This document shows, in pieces, positions 55,182 through 62,708 of a stretch of 64,000 nucleotides of DNA. Positions within the stretch are counted from its first letter, which is position 1, and the number at the start of each line of letters is the position of its first letter. The stretch comes from Phycisphaerales bacterium. GTDB taxonomy: Bacteria; Planctomycetota; Phycisphaerae; SM23-33. A program made the position numbers and the translations under genes. Location: positions 1-64,000 of the forward strand of contig JABGPZ010000048.1 of assembly GCA_018644725.1 (NCBI GenBank). Direction: 5' to 3'. The notes below the pieces were generated by a model. It was not told the origin of the DNA and did not search any database. It saw nothing but the letters and a program-made list of their open reading frames with translations.

Positions 55182-56591
55182 ATGATGGTTTCGAACCAAT
55201 CTTTAAAGGGCAAGCCCCGCTGTGCATCCACTATTCGCAGCTACGATTCGGCGCTCAAATATTTGTACTCGCAAACCGACTACGAGCAGATGCTCCGCGT
55301 TCGGTACAACCGCGACACCTTCAGCCTCGACCGCATGCGCTCATTGCTTAAGGCGATGGGAAATCCGCACAACTCGCTCAAGGCGATTCACATTGCGGGC
55401 ACCAAGGGCAAAGGCTCGACGGCGATGATGCTGTCTTCGATGCTCCGTGGCAACGGCTACCGCATCGGCCTGTATACCTCGCCGCACATCAACGACATTC
55501 GCGAACGCATCAGCATCAACGGGGAGATGATCCCGCGCAAAGAGCTGATGCGGCGAATCGCCGGCCTTGCGCCGATCATCGAGAAAATGTCGCCCAACAA
55601 GCCGACCTTCTTCGAGATTTTCACGGCGATTTCCTTCGCATACTTTGCTGAAAACGACATTGACATCGCGATCATCGAAACGGGTCTCGGCGGACGCCTG
55701 GACAGCACGAACGTGATCAAGCCGATTCTCTGTGGGTTGACGAGCATTTCGATGGACCACATGCACCAGCTCGGCACGACGCTCGAAGAGATCACGGCCG
55801 AGAAGGCGGGCATCATCAAGCCCGGCATCCCCGCGATCAGCGTCGAACAACTTCCCGAAGCCGATGCCGTTCTGCGTGCCGCCGCCAAAAAGGCCAAGGC
55901 CCCGCTGTCGGTCACGGGCGTAGACATCCCCTTCAGCTTCCGCATCGAGTCCCAGCGCGGCCGACGCGGCTGCCTCACGCGCCTGTGCTTCAACACCGAA
56001 CGCAGCCGCTTCGAACACCTCATCGTGCCCCACCTCGGCGAGCACCAGGCGATCAACTGTGGCCTGGCGCTGGCGATGATGGACCACCTCAAAACCACCG
56101 GCATGGAAATCGACGACGCCAAGGCGCTCGAAGGTCTCTTCCGGTTGAAAATGCCCGGCCGGATGGAGTTCGTCTCCGAGGCCCCGCGCATTCTCCTCGA
56201 CGGGGCCCACAACGGCGCGTCGCTCTCCTCGCTGCACCGGTCCATCGGCCAGCAGGTGCCCTATGACTCGCTGATTCTCGTCTTTGGCTGCAACACCGAC
56301 AAGGACATCCAGGGAATGATGAAGCAGATCGCCACCGGCGCGGACAAGGTGATCTTCACCCGCGCGTCGACCTCCAAGCGCGCCTGCGACCCCAAGGAAC
56401 TCGCCGAGCTGTATACCGAGTTGTCCGATGGCCGCATCGCCCAGGTCGCCGACACGCTCGCTGAAGCCGTCGACATCGCCAAGGGCGCCGCACACGGCGA
56501 AGACCTCATCGTCGTCACCGGCTCGTTCTACCTCGTCGGCGAAGCCAAGGCCCTCGTCACCGGAAAACGCGCACCGGCCATGGCCTGGTAA
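55182..56591 (+). CDS. folC: Folylpolyglutamate synthase/dihydrofolate synthase
   Basis: A 469-aa Mur-ligase-family enzyme. P-loop GTKGKGSTAMML, YTSPHI, ETGLGGRLDSTN, SMDHMHQLG, and C-terminal LLDGAHNGASL. Adds glutamate to dihydropteroate and folates. Slightly long N-terminus (about 30 aa) with tandem ATG at 55182/55185 and ribosome site GAAAGGG. Confidence 0.95.
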   Translation: MMVSNQSLKGKPRCASTIRSYDSALKYLYSQTDYEQMLRVRYNRDTFSLDRMRSLLKAMGNPHNSLKAIHIAGTKGKGSTAMMLSSMLRGNGYRIGLYTSPHINDIRERISINGEMIPRKELMRRIAGLAPIIEKMSPNKPTFFEIFTAISFAYFAENDIDIAIIETGLGGRLDSTNVIKPILCGLTSISMDHMHQLGTTLEEITAEKAGIIKPGIPAISVEQLPEADAVLRAAAKKAKAPLSVTGVDIPFSFRIESQRGRRGCLTRLCFNTERSRFEHLIVPHLGEHQAINCGLALAMMDHLKTTGMEIDDAKALEGLFRLKMPGRMEFVSEAPRILLDGAHNGASLSSLHRSIGQQVPYDSLILVFGCNTDKDIQGMMKQIATGADKVIFTRASTSKRACDPKELAELYTELSDGRIAQVADTLAEAVDIAKGAAHGEDLIVVTGSFYLVGEAKALVTGKRAPAMAW

Positions 56592-56682
56592 ACACGCCAC
56601 ACAAGGGGTGCCGTGGAATGTGGAGCGTACTCGCGACACAGCCACGTAGACACCACCGCCCCTGACAATCCAACCACAAAAA

Positions 56683-56711
56683 AACGCTCGAGCATCTGCC
56701 CGAGCGTTTTT
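56683..56711. terminator. Bidirectional terminator between folC and dinD
   Basis: AAAAAAACGCTCG-AGCATCTGCC-CGAGCGTTTTT: 8-bp stem with A-run on one side and T-run on the other, between convergent genes. Confidence 0.9.
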
Positions 56712-56742
56712 CTTTTGTCTATTCGTAGGGGCGCTGAAAAAT

Positions 56743-57591
56743 TCACTCTCCACGGTTTTCAAGCTCTTTCTTTTTTTGCCGCTCCAAGACTTTAATGCTT
56801 TCCGCCACAGGCAATTCTTCGGGCATGGTTCCACCGATATCTTCAATTGTCTCGCGAACTTTTTTTCCAACCTCATAATGCGCCTTATTAGCATTCTGCT
56901 TCCCCTGAATTTTTTCGCGGCGAAGCTTTTCTTCTGCCTGTGTTGCTCGAAATAAGTTTGCTGCCAACTCTGTACTACCCATATGATCTAAAATTTTCTG
57001 ACTCCTTTTTAGGCCCTTTCTCCTATGAATCCCTTTGGCATCAAGCCCCCCGTAGAGCCCTTTGTAACCGTGGTTTTGAAAAATGGCGTAATCAAGATTT
57101 GTTTTAACCCCAGCCCCTTTGGCGGCTTCGACCAACTGGCTATTATGTTTTTTTACTTCGTCACGAAGAAGGATCCGCTTCTCTCCCTCTTGTAATTCAA
57201 CAAAATCTTTCCCCTCGTCACTCAATTCTTGCCGTCGTGTTTGGACAGCAAAATACGTTTGCGCTTCCGCCACAATCGGTTTGGCCGGATCTGCATTTTG
57301 AACCACCAAATAGCAGGCATACCGAGACAATGCGATAGAATCCATTTCACGCGATGCCCCAGATCCAATTTGAACGCTTTCAGAAAAAACTTCAAAATGT
57401 TCGGCGGGGTCATGGCCCGAATTCTTACAAGCGGTTTTCGCCTTATCTATAACCGGCAAAAAATTTCTATATTCAGCATAACCAAGAAGTTTTCCAAATA
57501 GCCGTGCTGCCCAAAACTCCACCCCCTCCTCCGATGTATAGCGAATAAGACTGAATACGCTTTTCTCGTCACGTTCGATGTTATTTTCCAT
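56743..57591 (-). CDS. dinD: DinD-like BRO-N protein
   Basis: A 282-aa protein matching DNA damage-inducible protein D: GVEFWAARLFGKLLGYAEYRNFLPVIDKAK, the BRO-N fold, then SRYACYLVVQNADP, and the C-terminal KGLYGGLDAKGIHRRKGL and NKAHYEVGKKVRETI. E. coli DinD is 274 aa and modulates RecA-related events. ATG 57591 fits the family; an upstream ATG at 57624 adds 11 residues. Strongly AT-rich compared with its neighbours, suggesting acquisition. A long inverted repeat lies just upstream. Confidence 0.9.
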   Translation of the reverse strand: MENNIERDEKSVFSLIRYTSEEGVEFWAARLFGKLLGYAEYRNFLPVIDKAKTACKNSGHDPAEHFEVFSESVQIGSGASREMDSIALSRYACYLVVQNADPAKPIVAEAQTYFAVQTRRQELSDEGKDFVELQEGEKRILLRDEVKKHNSQLVEAAKGAGVKTNLDYAIFQNHGYKGLYGGLDAKGIHRRKGLKRSQKILDHMGSTELAANLFRATQAEEKLRREKIQGKQNANKAHYEVGKKVRETIEDIGGTMPEELPVAESIKVLERQKKKELENRGE

Positions 57592-57627
57592 GGCTAATCC
57601 TATTCTTTTCAAAATGTTCTTCATTTG

Positions 57628-57655
57628 ACCATCTCGTGCATCTCCACGAGATGGT
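57628..57655. promoter_or_regulatory. 11-bp perfect inverted repeat upstream of dinD
   Basis: ACCATCTCGTG-CATCTC-CACGAGATGGT, 37 bp before the chosen dinD start and 4 bp before the alternative ATG 57624. It could be an operator or an mRNA hairpin covering the ribosome site. It does not resemble an E. coli LexA box. Confidence 0.6.
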
Positions 57656-57749
57656 TTACTTTGTATTAGTTAATTTCATTCTACCATTACTCTCCACAAA
57701 CGCAAGTTTTATTTTTGTTCGGGCCCCCGTTTTTGCGGTAGCCAAAAAA

Positions 57750-57775
57750 GGGCACCCACAAGGGGTGCCCCTACA
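57750..57775 (-). repeat. Dispersed palindromic repeat, variant C
   Basis: The minus strand reads TGTAGGGGCACCCC then TTGTGGGTGCCC: same TGTAGGGG head as copies A and B but a different hairpin. Lies between dinD and queF. Truncated relatives appear near 56602 and 56724. Confidence 0.55.
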
Positions 57776-57804
57776 AAAGCGCTTCATTCGCGCCCTGTGT
57801 TTTT

Positions 57805-58182
57805 TTAGTGGTCGCAGCCGTCGTCTTCGATCATGTCGTCGCGGACGTGGGACGCGGAAATTTCCGAGTACATGCCGCCGCGCGGGGTGAACTTGCCCGT
57901 GATCTCGAGCCACTTGGGGTTCAGCGCCGCGACAAAGTCGTCGATGAAGCGGTTGATGAGGTCTTCGTAGAACGCGCCCTCGTTGCGGTAGCTCTGATAG
58001 TAAAATTTCAGGCTTTTGAGCTCGACGCACAGATCGCCGGCGACATATTCCATCGTAATCGTGCCGAAATCGGGATGGCCGGTGACGGGGCAGACGCTGG
58101 TGAACTCCGGCTGCACGTGCTTGATGACATATTCGCGATTCGGGTGGGGATTGGGGAACGTTTCGAGTTTGGGGGTGTCCAT
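57805..58182 (-). CDS. queF: NADPH-dependent 7-cyano-7-deazaguanine reductase
   Basis: A 125-aa unimodular QueF. Catalytic Cys in SVCPVTGHPDFG, QueF motif ELKSLKFYYQSYRNEGAFYE, and HVRDDMIEDDGCDH at the end. Reduces preQ0 to preQ1 in queuosine synthesis. ATG 58182 chosen by family length. Confidence 0.94.
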   Translation of the reverse strand: MDTPKLETFPNPHPNREYVIKHVQPEFTSVCPVTGHPDFGTITMEYVAGDLCVELKSLKFYYQSYRNEGAFYEDLINRFIDDFVAALNPKWLEITGKFTPRGGMYSEISASHVRDDMIEDDGCDH

Positions 58183-58243
58183 ATTGAGATCCTTAAGAAG
58201 GGTAGAGTGTCGGTTGGTCGCGGCCTCGCTGGCCTGGTTCCCC

Positions 58244-58271
58244 ATTATCCACGCTTTTGTGGCACTGTCAA
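58244..58271 (-). promoter_or_regulatory. queF promoter
   Basis: On the minus strand TTGACA (58271-58266), 16-bp spacer, GATAAT (58249-58244). The ~55-nt leader shows no preQ1 riboswitch signature. Confidence 0.65.
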
Positions 58272-58355
58272 GTTGAGAGTTCTCCAGCCTTCGCTCGCTC
58301 CACATTTCTTTCGCGCTCACAAGGGGTTTGAGCAATTTTCACGCGGCCACTTCGT

Positions 58356-58384
58356 TTGACAGAAGGCCCGGCGGCCTGTATAAC
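58356..58384 (+). promoter_or_regulatory. Sulfatase promoter
   Basis: TTGACA (58356-58361), 17-bp spacer, TATAAC (58379-58384), 40 bp before ATG 58425. Confidence 0.65.
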
Positions 58385-58424
58385 AAATGCTCGGCTTTCC
58401 CGTTCCTCATTCCGGAGAATTGAT

Positions 58425-60026
58425 ATGATGCATCGCAGACGATTTTTGCAGGCGAGCGGCCTCTCCGCTGCAGCGTTGACGGTTGGCGGCTCGGCCTTGG
58501 CCCATTGCGGCAGCTGCGCGACGGATAAGAAACCCGCCGGCAAACAGCCCAACGTGATTTTGATTCTCGTGGACGATATGGGCTTTGGCGATCCGCAATG
58601 CTACAACGCCAAATCGCTGATTCCCACGCCGAATATCGACGCGCTCGCCACCGCCGGCATGCGTTTCACCGACGCGCACTCGCCGTCGAGCGTCTGCACG
58701 CCGACGCGGTATGGCATTCTCACAGGCCGGTATTGCTGGCGCACACGCCTGAAGAAAGCCGTACTCTGGGAATGGGACTCGCCGCTGATCGCCAAAGACC
58801 GCCTGACGATGGGAAAGATGTTCCAGTCGCTCGGCTATTCGACAGCCTGCGTGGGCAAGTGGCATCTCGGCGAGGACTGGTCGAGAATCCGCACGCCGCT
58901 CAAGAAAGGCGCGAAGCCTCCAAAGGGTAAAACCGTCTTTAAAGACAAAAAAAATTCGGCGACATACGACTTCACCCAACCGATTCTCGAAGGGCCCAAC
59001 GAGCGCGGCTTTGACTACTACTTCGGAACGTCCGTGCCGAACTTCCCGCCGTACTGCTTCATCGAAAACGACCACACCGTCGGCATTCCCACCCTCGCCA
59101 AGCCCGACACGATGTTCGGCCACCCCGGGCCGATGATCAAGGGCTGGGACCTGACGCAAATCATGCCCGGCCTGTTCAACAAGGCCAACAGCTGGGTGAA
59201 AACTGAAGCCGCGAAGAAAGACAAACCGTTCTTCCTCTATCTGCCGCTGACCGGGCCCCACACGCCCATCGCGCCGACGAAGGAATTCCAGGGCAAGACC
59301 AAAGCCGGCTGGTATGGCGACTTCATCCACCAGATCGACCACCACATCGGCACACTGATGAAGACGCTCGCCGACTCCGGCGAGGCCGACAACACCCTTG
59401 TCATTTTCACCTCCGACAACGGCTCGCCCGCGAGACTCGGCACGGGCGACATGGCCGGGAACAAAATGACGGTCCACAAAACTGGGCACATCCCCGCTGG
59501 CGACTGGCGAGGCCTGAAGTCTGACGCATGGGAAGGCGGCCATCGCGTGCCGTTCATCGTCGTCTGGCCCGGCAAAACGCCGGCGGGCAAAACCTCCAAA
59601 GAGCCCATCAGCTCGGTCGACCTCATCGCGACCCTCGCGGCCGTCACGGGCTATACCCTGCCGGACACCACCGCGCAGGATTCCCACAACCTCCTCGACC
59701 TGTTCACCGGCAAACCCGTCGGCATCGATGCAGGCAAGCCCGCCCTCCGCGAAGCCATCGTCCACCACTCCGGCGGCGGGATGTTCTGCTTGCGCCAGGG
59801 CAGCTGGAAGCTGATCTGTGGCCTCGGCTCGGGCGGCTTCAGCGGCAAAGGGCCCGCGAGCCTGCGCCCCAAAGGTGCCAAAGGCCAGCTCTACAACCTC
59901 AAGCTCGACCCGAAGGAAAATGACAATCTCTGGCTAAAACAGCCGAAAAAGGTCGCCAAACTTACGGCCATCCTCAACAAGTACAAAAAAACAGGCCGAA
60001 GCGCGCCGCTGCGCCACAAAAAATAG
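58425..60026 (+). CDS. Sulfatase, Tat-exported
   Basis: A 533-aa arylsulfatase-type enzyme. Leader HRRRFLQASGLSAAAL with Tat-like RRR; leader end ALAHCGSC shared with the sulfatase at 42692. Metal site LVDDMG, formylglycine Cys C91 in SSVCTPTR, GKWHLGED, TGPHTPIAPT, TSDNGSP. Tandem ATGs; ribosome site CCGGAG at 58412. Complete, with its own promoter and terminator. Target sulfate ester unknown. Confidence 0.94.
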   Translation: MMHRRRFLQASGLSAAALTVGGSALAHCGSCATDKKPAGKQPNVILILVDDMGFGDPQCYNAKSLIPTPNIDALATAGMRFTDAHSPSSVCTPTRYGILTGRYCWRTRLKKAVLWEWDSPLIAKDRLTMGKMFQSLGYSTACVGKWHLGEDWSRIRTPLKKGAKPPKGKTVFKDKKNSATYDFTQPILEGPNERGFDYYFGTSVPNFPPYCFIENDHTVGIPTLAKPDTMFGHPGPMIKGWDLTQIMPGLFNKANSWVKTEAAKKDKPFFLYLPLTGPHTPIAPTKEFQGKTKAGWYGDFIHQIDHHIGTLMKTLADSGEADNTLVIFTSDNGSPARLGTGDMAGNKMTVHKTGHIPAGDWRGLKSDAWEGGHRVPFIVVWPGKTPAGKTSKEPISSVDLIATLAAVTGYTLPDTTAQDSHNLLDLFTGKPVGIDAGKPALREAIVHHSGGGMFCLRQGSWKLICGLGSGGFSGKGPASLRPKGAKGQLYNLKLDPKENDNLWLKQPKKVAKLTAILNKYKKTGRSAPLRHKK

Positions 60027-60045
60027 CCACACCGCAATTTCTCCT

Positions 60046-60079
60046 CGCCCGCCGGAACCCGTTTCTGGTGGGCGTTTTT
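60046..60079 (+). terminator. Intrinsic terminator after sulfatase
   Basis: Hairpin CGCCCGCCGGAA-CCCGT-TTCTGGTGGGCG with wobble pairs, followed by TTTTT. Confidence 0.88.
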
Positions 60080-60093
60080 ATGCGACCATCGCT

Positions 60094-60122
60094 TTGACAA
60101 TTTCCCGCCCGGCGGGTATGAT
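60094..60122 (+). promoter_or_regulatory. DUF1844 gene promoter
   Basis: TTGACA (60094-60099), 17-bp spacer, TATGAT (60117-60122). Confidence 0.65.
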
Positions 60123-60184
60123 ATCGCGCTCTAAAATCAAACTTCACGTCACATTCACTGGCCTCTTGGCCAAAAGGAAGACCC

Positions 60185-60634
60185 ATGACCGACGACTCCA
60201 AGATTATCGTAGACGACGACTGGAAAGCCCAAGCCCAGGCCGAAAAGCAGAAACTCGCCGAAGAGGTCGAGCAGCAGCAAGCCCAGGCCGCCGAGCAGCA
60301 AAAAATTCCCGAAGCGTCGTTCTCCGCGCTGGCCAACCTGATCGGTACCCAGGCCATGATGAGCCTTCAGGGCATGCAAGACCCCGCTGGCAGTGGCAAA
60401 ATGGTCGTCGACCCCGCCGCCGCGAAATACTTCATCGACACGCTCGTGGTCCTCACCGAGAAGACCGAAGGCAACCTCTCCGAGGAAGAAGCCACCCACC
60501 TCAAGCAGATCACCGGCGACCTGCAGATGGCGTTTGTGGAAATGATGAAGCACCTCGAATCCCAAGGCGCACCCGGAACCGCCGCCCCGGCCGAAGAGGC
60601 TGCCGCCGCTCCCAAAATCGAAACCGACGTCTAG
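60185..60634 (+). CDS. DUF1844 protein
   Basis: A 149-aa protein. After an acidic start and a Gln/Ala-rich coiled coil (20-45) comes the DUF1844 core: ASFSALANLIGTQAMMSLQG, AAKYFIDTLVVLTEKTEGNLS, HLKQITGDLQMAFVEMM. Common in Planctomycetes and other bacteria; function unknown. Ribosome site AAAAGGAAG. Ends in an Ala/Pro/Glu tail. Confidence 0.9.
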   Translation: MTDDSKIIVDDDWKAQAQAEKQKLAEEVEQQQAQAAEQQKIPEASFSALANLIGTQAMMSLQGMQDPAGSGKMVVDPAAAKYFIDTLVVLTEKTEGNLSEEEATHLKQITGDLQMAFVEMMKHLESQGAPGTAAPAEEAAAAPKIETDV

Positions 60635-60808
60635 CACGTCGGCCCCTCGACCGGAGCCGGAAATTCGCCTCAAGCTCGTTCCCTGTTGCGTGGCCTAGGC
60701 CGCGATTGCATTGACGGCCATCGGTGCGCACTCGTCCAAGGCGACCAATCCCAAAAAGGAACCATCGCGCTCATGGCTTTTTCGTCCGGGGTATGCTAGG
60801 ATTTCTCC

Positions 60809-61414
60809 ATGCACCGTTTGTCTCGCCATCCTGCCGGCCACGCGTTTACACTGGTTGAAGTTCTTCTGGTGCTGGGGCTGCTTGTGGTTTTGATGGCGAC
60901 GCTGGCATCGGCCTCGCTAATGACCTCGCCGCGCGATGAACTCGACCACAGCGCCGAGGCCCTCGCCGGGACGATGCGGATGGCCATGGCCGAATCGGCT
61001 CTCCAAGGCCGGCGCTTTCGGCTGGCGTGGGACGAAGAATCCGCCGCGCTCAAAATCGAAGTCGAAACCGAACCTCTCGCCGCACCGGGAACGTTTTCGC
61101 CCTATACCAAACGCCGCTGGGCGCGGGACATTCTTCGCCCGGGAGTGGCCGTCGCCTCGATGGCGCTGCGCGACGACAGCGCGATCAACATCCTCGACCT
61201 GAACTACAGCGCCATTGCCGCGGCCACGACCTTCGGCGGCCCCGCCAGCGAAGCCTCATTCGCCCCCATTGTGTTCTATCCCGACGGCCGCTGCGACGCG
61301 AGCGAAATCACCCTCCGCCACACCGCGCTCCCCGCTCGCCGGGCCTTGCTGACCTGCGACGCAATCACGTCCACCATCACCATCGAATCCGCTTTGGGGG
61401 AGGACGATCAATGA
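60809..61414 (+). CDS. gspH: Type II secretion-like pseudopilin (GspH-type)
   Basis: A 201-aa minor pseudopilin. Prepilin peptidase site G-HAFTLVEVLLVLGLLVVLM near residue 10 with Glu+5 conserved; globular beta-rich C-terminus. TATGCT at 60792 implies a very short leader. First gene seen of a four-gene pseudopilin operon; the major pseudopilin GspG and the secretion motor are not in this window. Confidence 0.82.
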   Translation: MHRLSRHPAGHAFTLVEVLLVLGLLVVLMATLASASLMTSPRDELDHSAEALAGTMRMAMAESALQGRRFRLAWDEESAALKIEVETEPLAAPGTFSPYTKRRWARDILRPGVAVASMALRDDSAINILDLNYSAIAAATTFGGPASEASFAPIVFYPDGRCDASEITLRHTALPARRALLTCDAITSTITIESALGEDDQ

Positions 61415-61890
61415 CGCGCCCCGCCCCAACTTTTCCGCGCCGTCGTGGCGCGATCCTTCTCGAGGTCGTCCTCAGCCTGTCGCTGTTTGTCCTCGCGGCC
61501 GCGCTGATCCTTTCGGCCTTGCGCGCCTCACACGACGCAGCCACCTTCGTCCGTCAAGATATCCACGGCGAAAATCTCGCCATGAGCATTCTCTCCGAGC
61601 TGGAAATGGGGCAAATCGATCTGGCCTCGCTGGACGATTCGCCGCTGGCATTTTCCGACGACGAGGACGACCCCTTCGTGGACTGGTCGTGGGAAATTTC
61701 CTCCGAAGATCTCGACGCCTCCTCCGAACTTCCGCCCGAGCAGCAGCTCACCATCATCATCCGCAGCCCCAATGGGCGCGTCGCGATGCGCCTGGTCACG
61801 CTGTGGCCCGCCCAGGACGAAGGCGAACTCGAAGAGGTTGACGAAGACGGCGCCGCCCCCGACGACCCGGCCAAGGGAGGTGCGCTATGA
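61411..61890 (+). CDS. gspI: Type II secretion-like pseudopilin (GspI-type)
   Basis: A 159-aa protein with a divergent type IV pilin-like N-terminus (RRRGAILLEVVLSLSLFVLA; Glu+5 after G/A-I-L-L) and an acidic domain. Starts with an ATGA overlap with the preceding pseudopilin gene and ends with ATGA into the next. Assigned GspI by order and size. Confidence 0.75.
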   Translation: MTRPAPTFPRRRGAILLEVVLSLSLFVLAAALILSALRASHDAATFVRQDIHGENLAMSILSELEMGQIDLASLDDSPLAFSDDEDDPFVDWSWEISSEDLDASSELPPEQQLTIIIRSPNGRVAMRLVTLWPAQDEGELEEVDEDGAAPDDPAKGGAL

Positions 61891-62708
61891 TCCGCCGCAG
61901 AAAACAACACGCCTTCACTTTGGTGGAAGTCCTGCTCGCGCTAGGGCTTACGGCGATTCTCGCATCGATGATGTTCGGGCTCTATCACGCCTCGGCCAAA
62001 AATCGCCGCCTCGTCCAGGACGAACTCGAAGAGCTTCGCGTGATGCGCATGGTGATGAACCAGATCTGCCGCGATCTCACCTCGGCAGTCGCGCTCAAAA
62101 AAATCAACGTCGGCATGAGCGGCCAACCCGACGCGGCTGAGTGGGTCTGCATCGACCTGCCCGCCCGACGCGCCTGGGCCGAAGCGCAACTCGGCGAGCA
62201 AAAACCCACCCCCGAAGCCGACCTGCGCATGGTTGGCTATCGCCTTCGCGTCGAAGAAGCCACGGGCGACGAACTCGTCGTCGGGATCGAACGCACCCTC
62301 GAACGCATCGTTACCGGCGAGTCCACTTCCCAGCCCTCGCGCGGCGAAGAGGGAATGGGCGAGTCCAGCTATGAAGCCGCCACACGTCGCCAAGAAGAAC
62401 AAGCCGCCGAAGCCGATGAGGACGAAGCCGCCGAAGACCGCATCACCGTTCAGCTGCTTTCGGAGTCCATTCGCTATCTACGGTTGCGCTATTTCGACGG
62501 TCAGGAGTGGCTCGATGAATGGGAAGACACCGCCTCGATTCCCGTCGCGGTGGAAGTTTCGCTGGGATTCAAACCCGCGCTCGTTGCGCTCCTCGAAGCG
62601 GACGACGACTATCCTCACGAAGTGTTCCGCCGCGTCGTCTATCTCCCCGCCAACGCCAACACCGCGCCCGCTGGCACACAAACCACGGGCCTGGGAGGGA
62701 CACGATGA
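61887..62708 (+). CDS. gspJ: Type II secretion-like pseudopilin (GspJ-type)
   Basis: A 273-aa pseudopilin with HAFTLVEVLLALGLTAILASMM at residues 8-29 and a long helix; the globular domain has an acidic Glu/Ala insertion (QEEQAAEADEDEAAED) and the GspJ-like ESIRYLRLRYFDGQEW. ATGA overlaps on both sides. Confidence 0.85.
   Translation: MIRRRKQHAFTLVEVLLALGLTAILASMMFGLYHASAKNRRLVQDELEELRVMRMVMNQICRDLTSAVALKKINVGMSGQPDAAEWVCIDLPARRAWAEAQLGEQKPTPEADLRMVGYRLRVEEATGDELVVGIERTLERIVTGESTSQPSRGEEGMGESSYEAATRRQEEQAAEADEDEAAEDRITVQLLSESIRYLRLRYFDGQEWLDEWEDTASIPVAVEVSLGFKPALVALLEADDDYPHEVFRRVVYLPANANTAPAGTQTTGLGGTR

Noticed and set aside
58183-58243. preQ1 riboswitch before queF
   Set aside because: The short leader lacks the expected C-rich loop and A-rich tail of preQ1-I or the larger preQ1-II fold.
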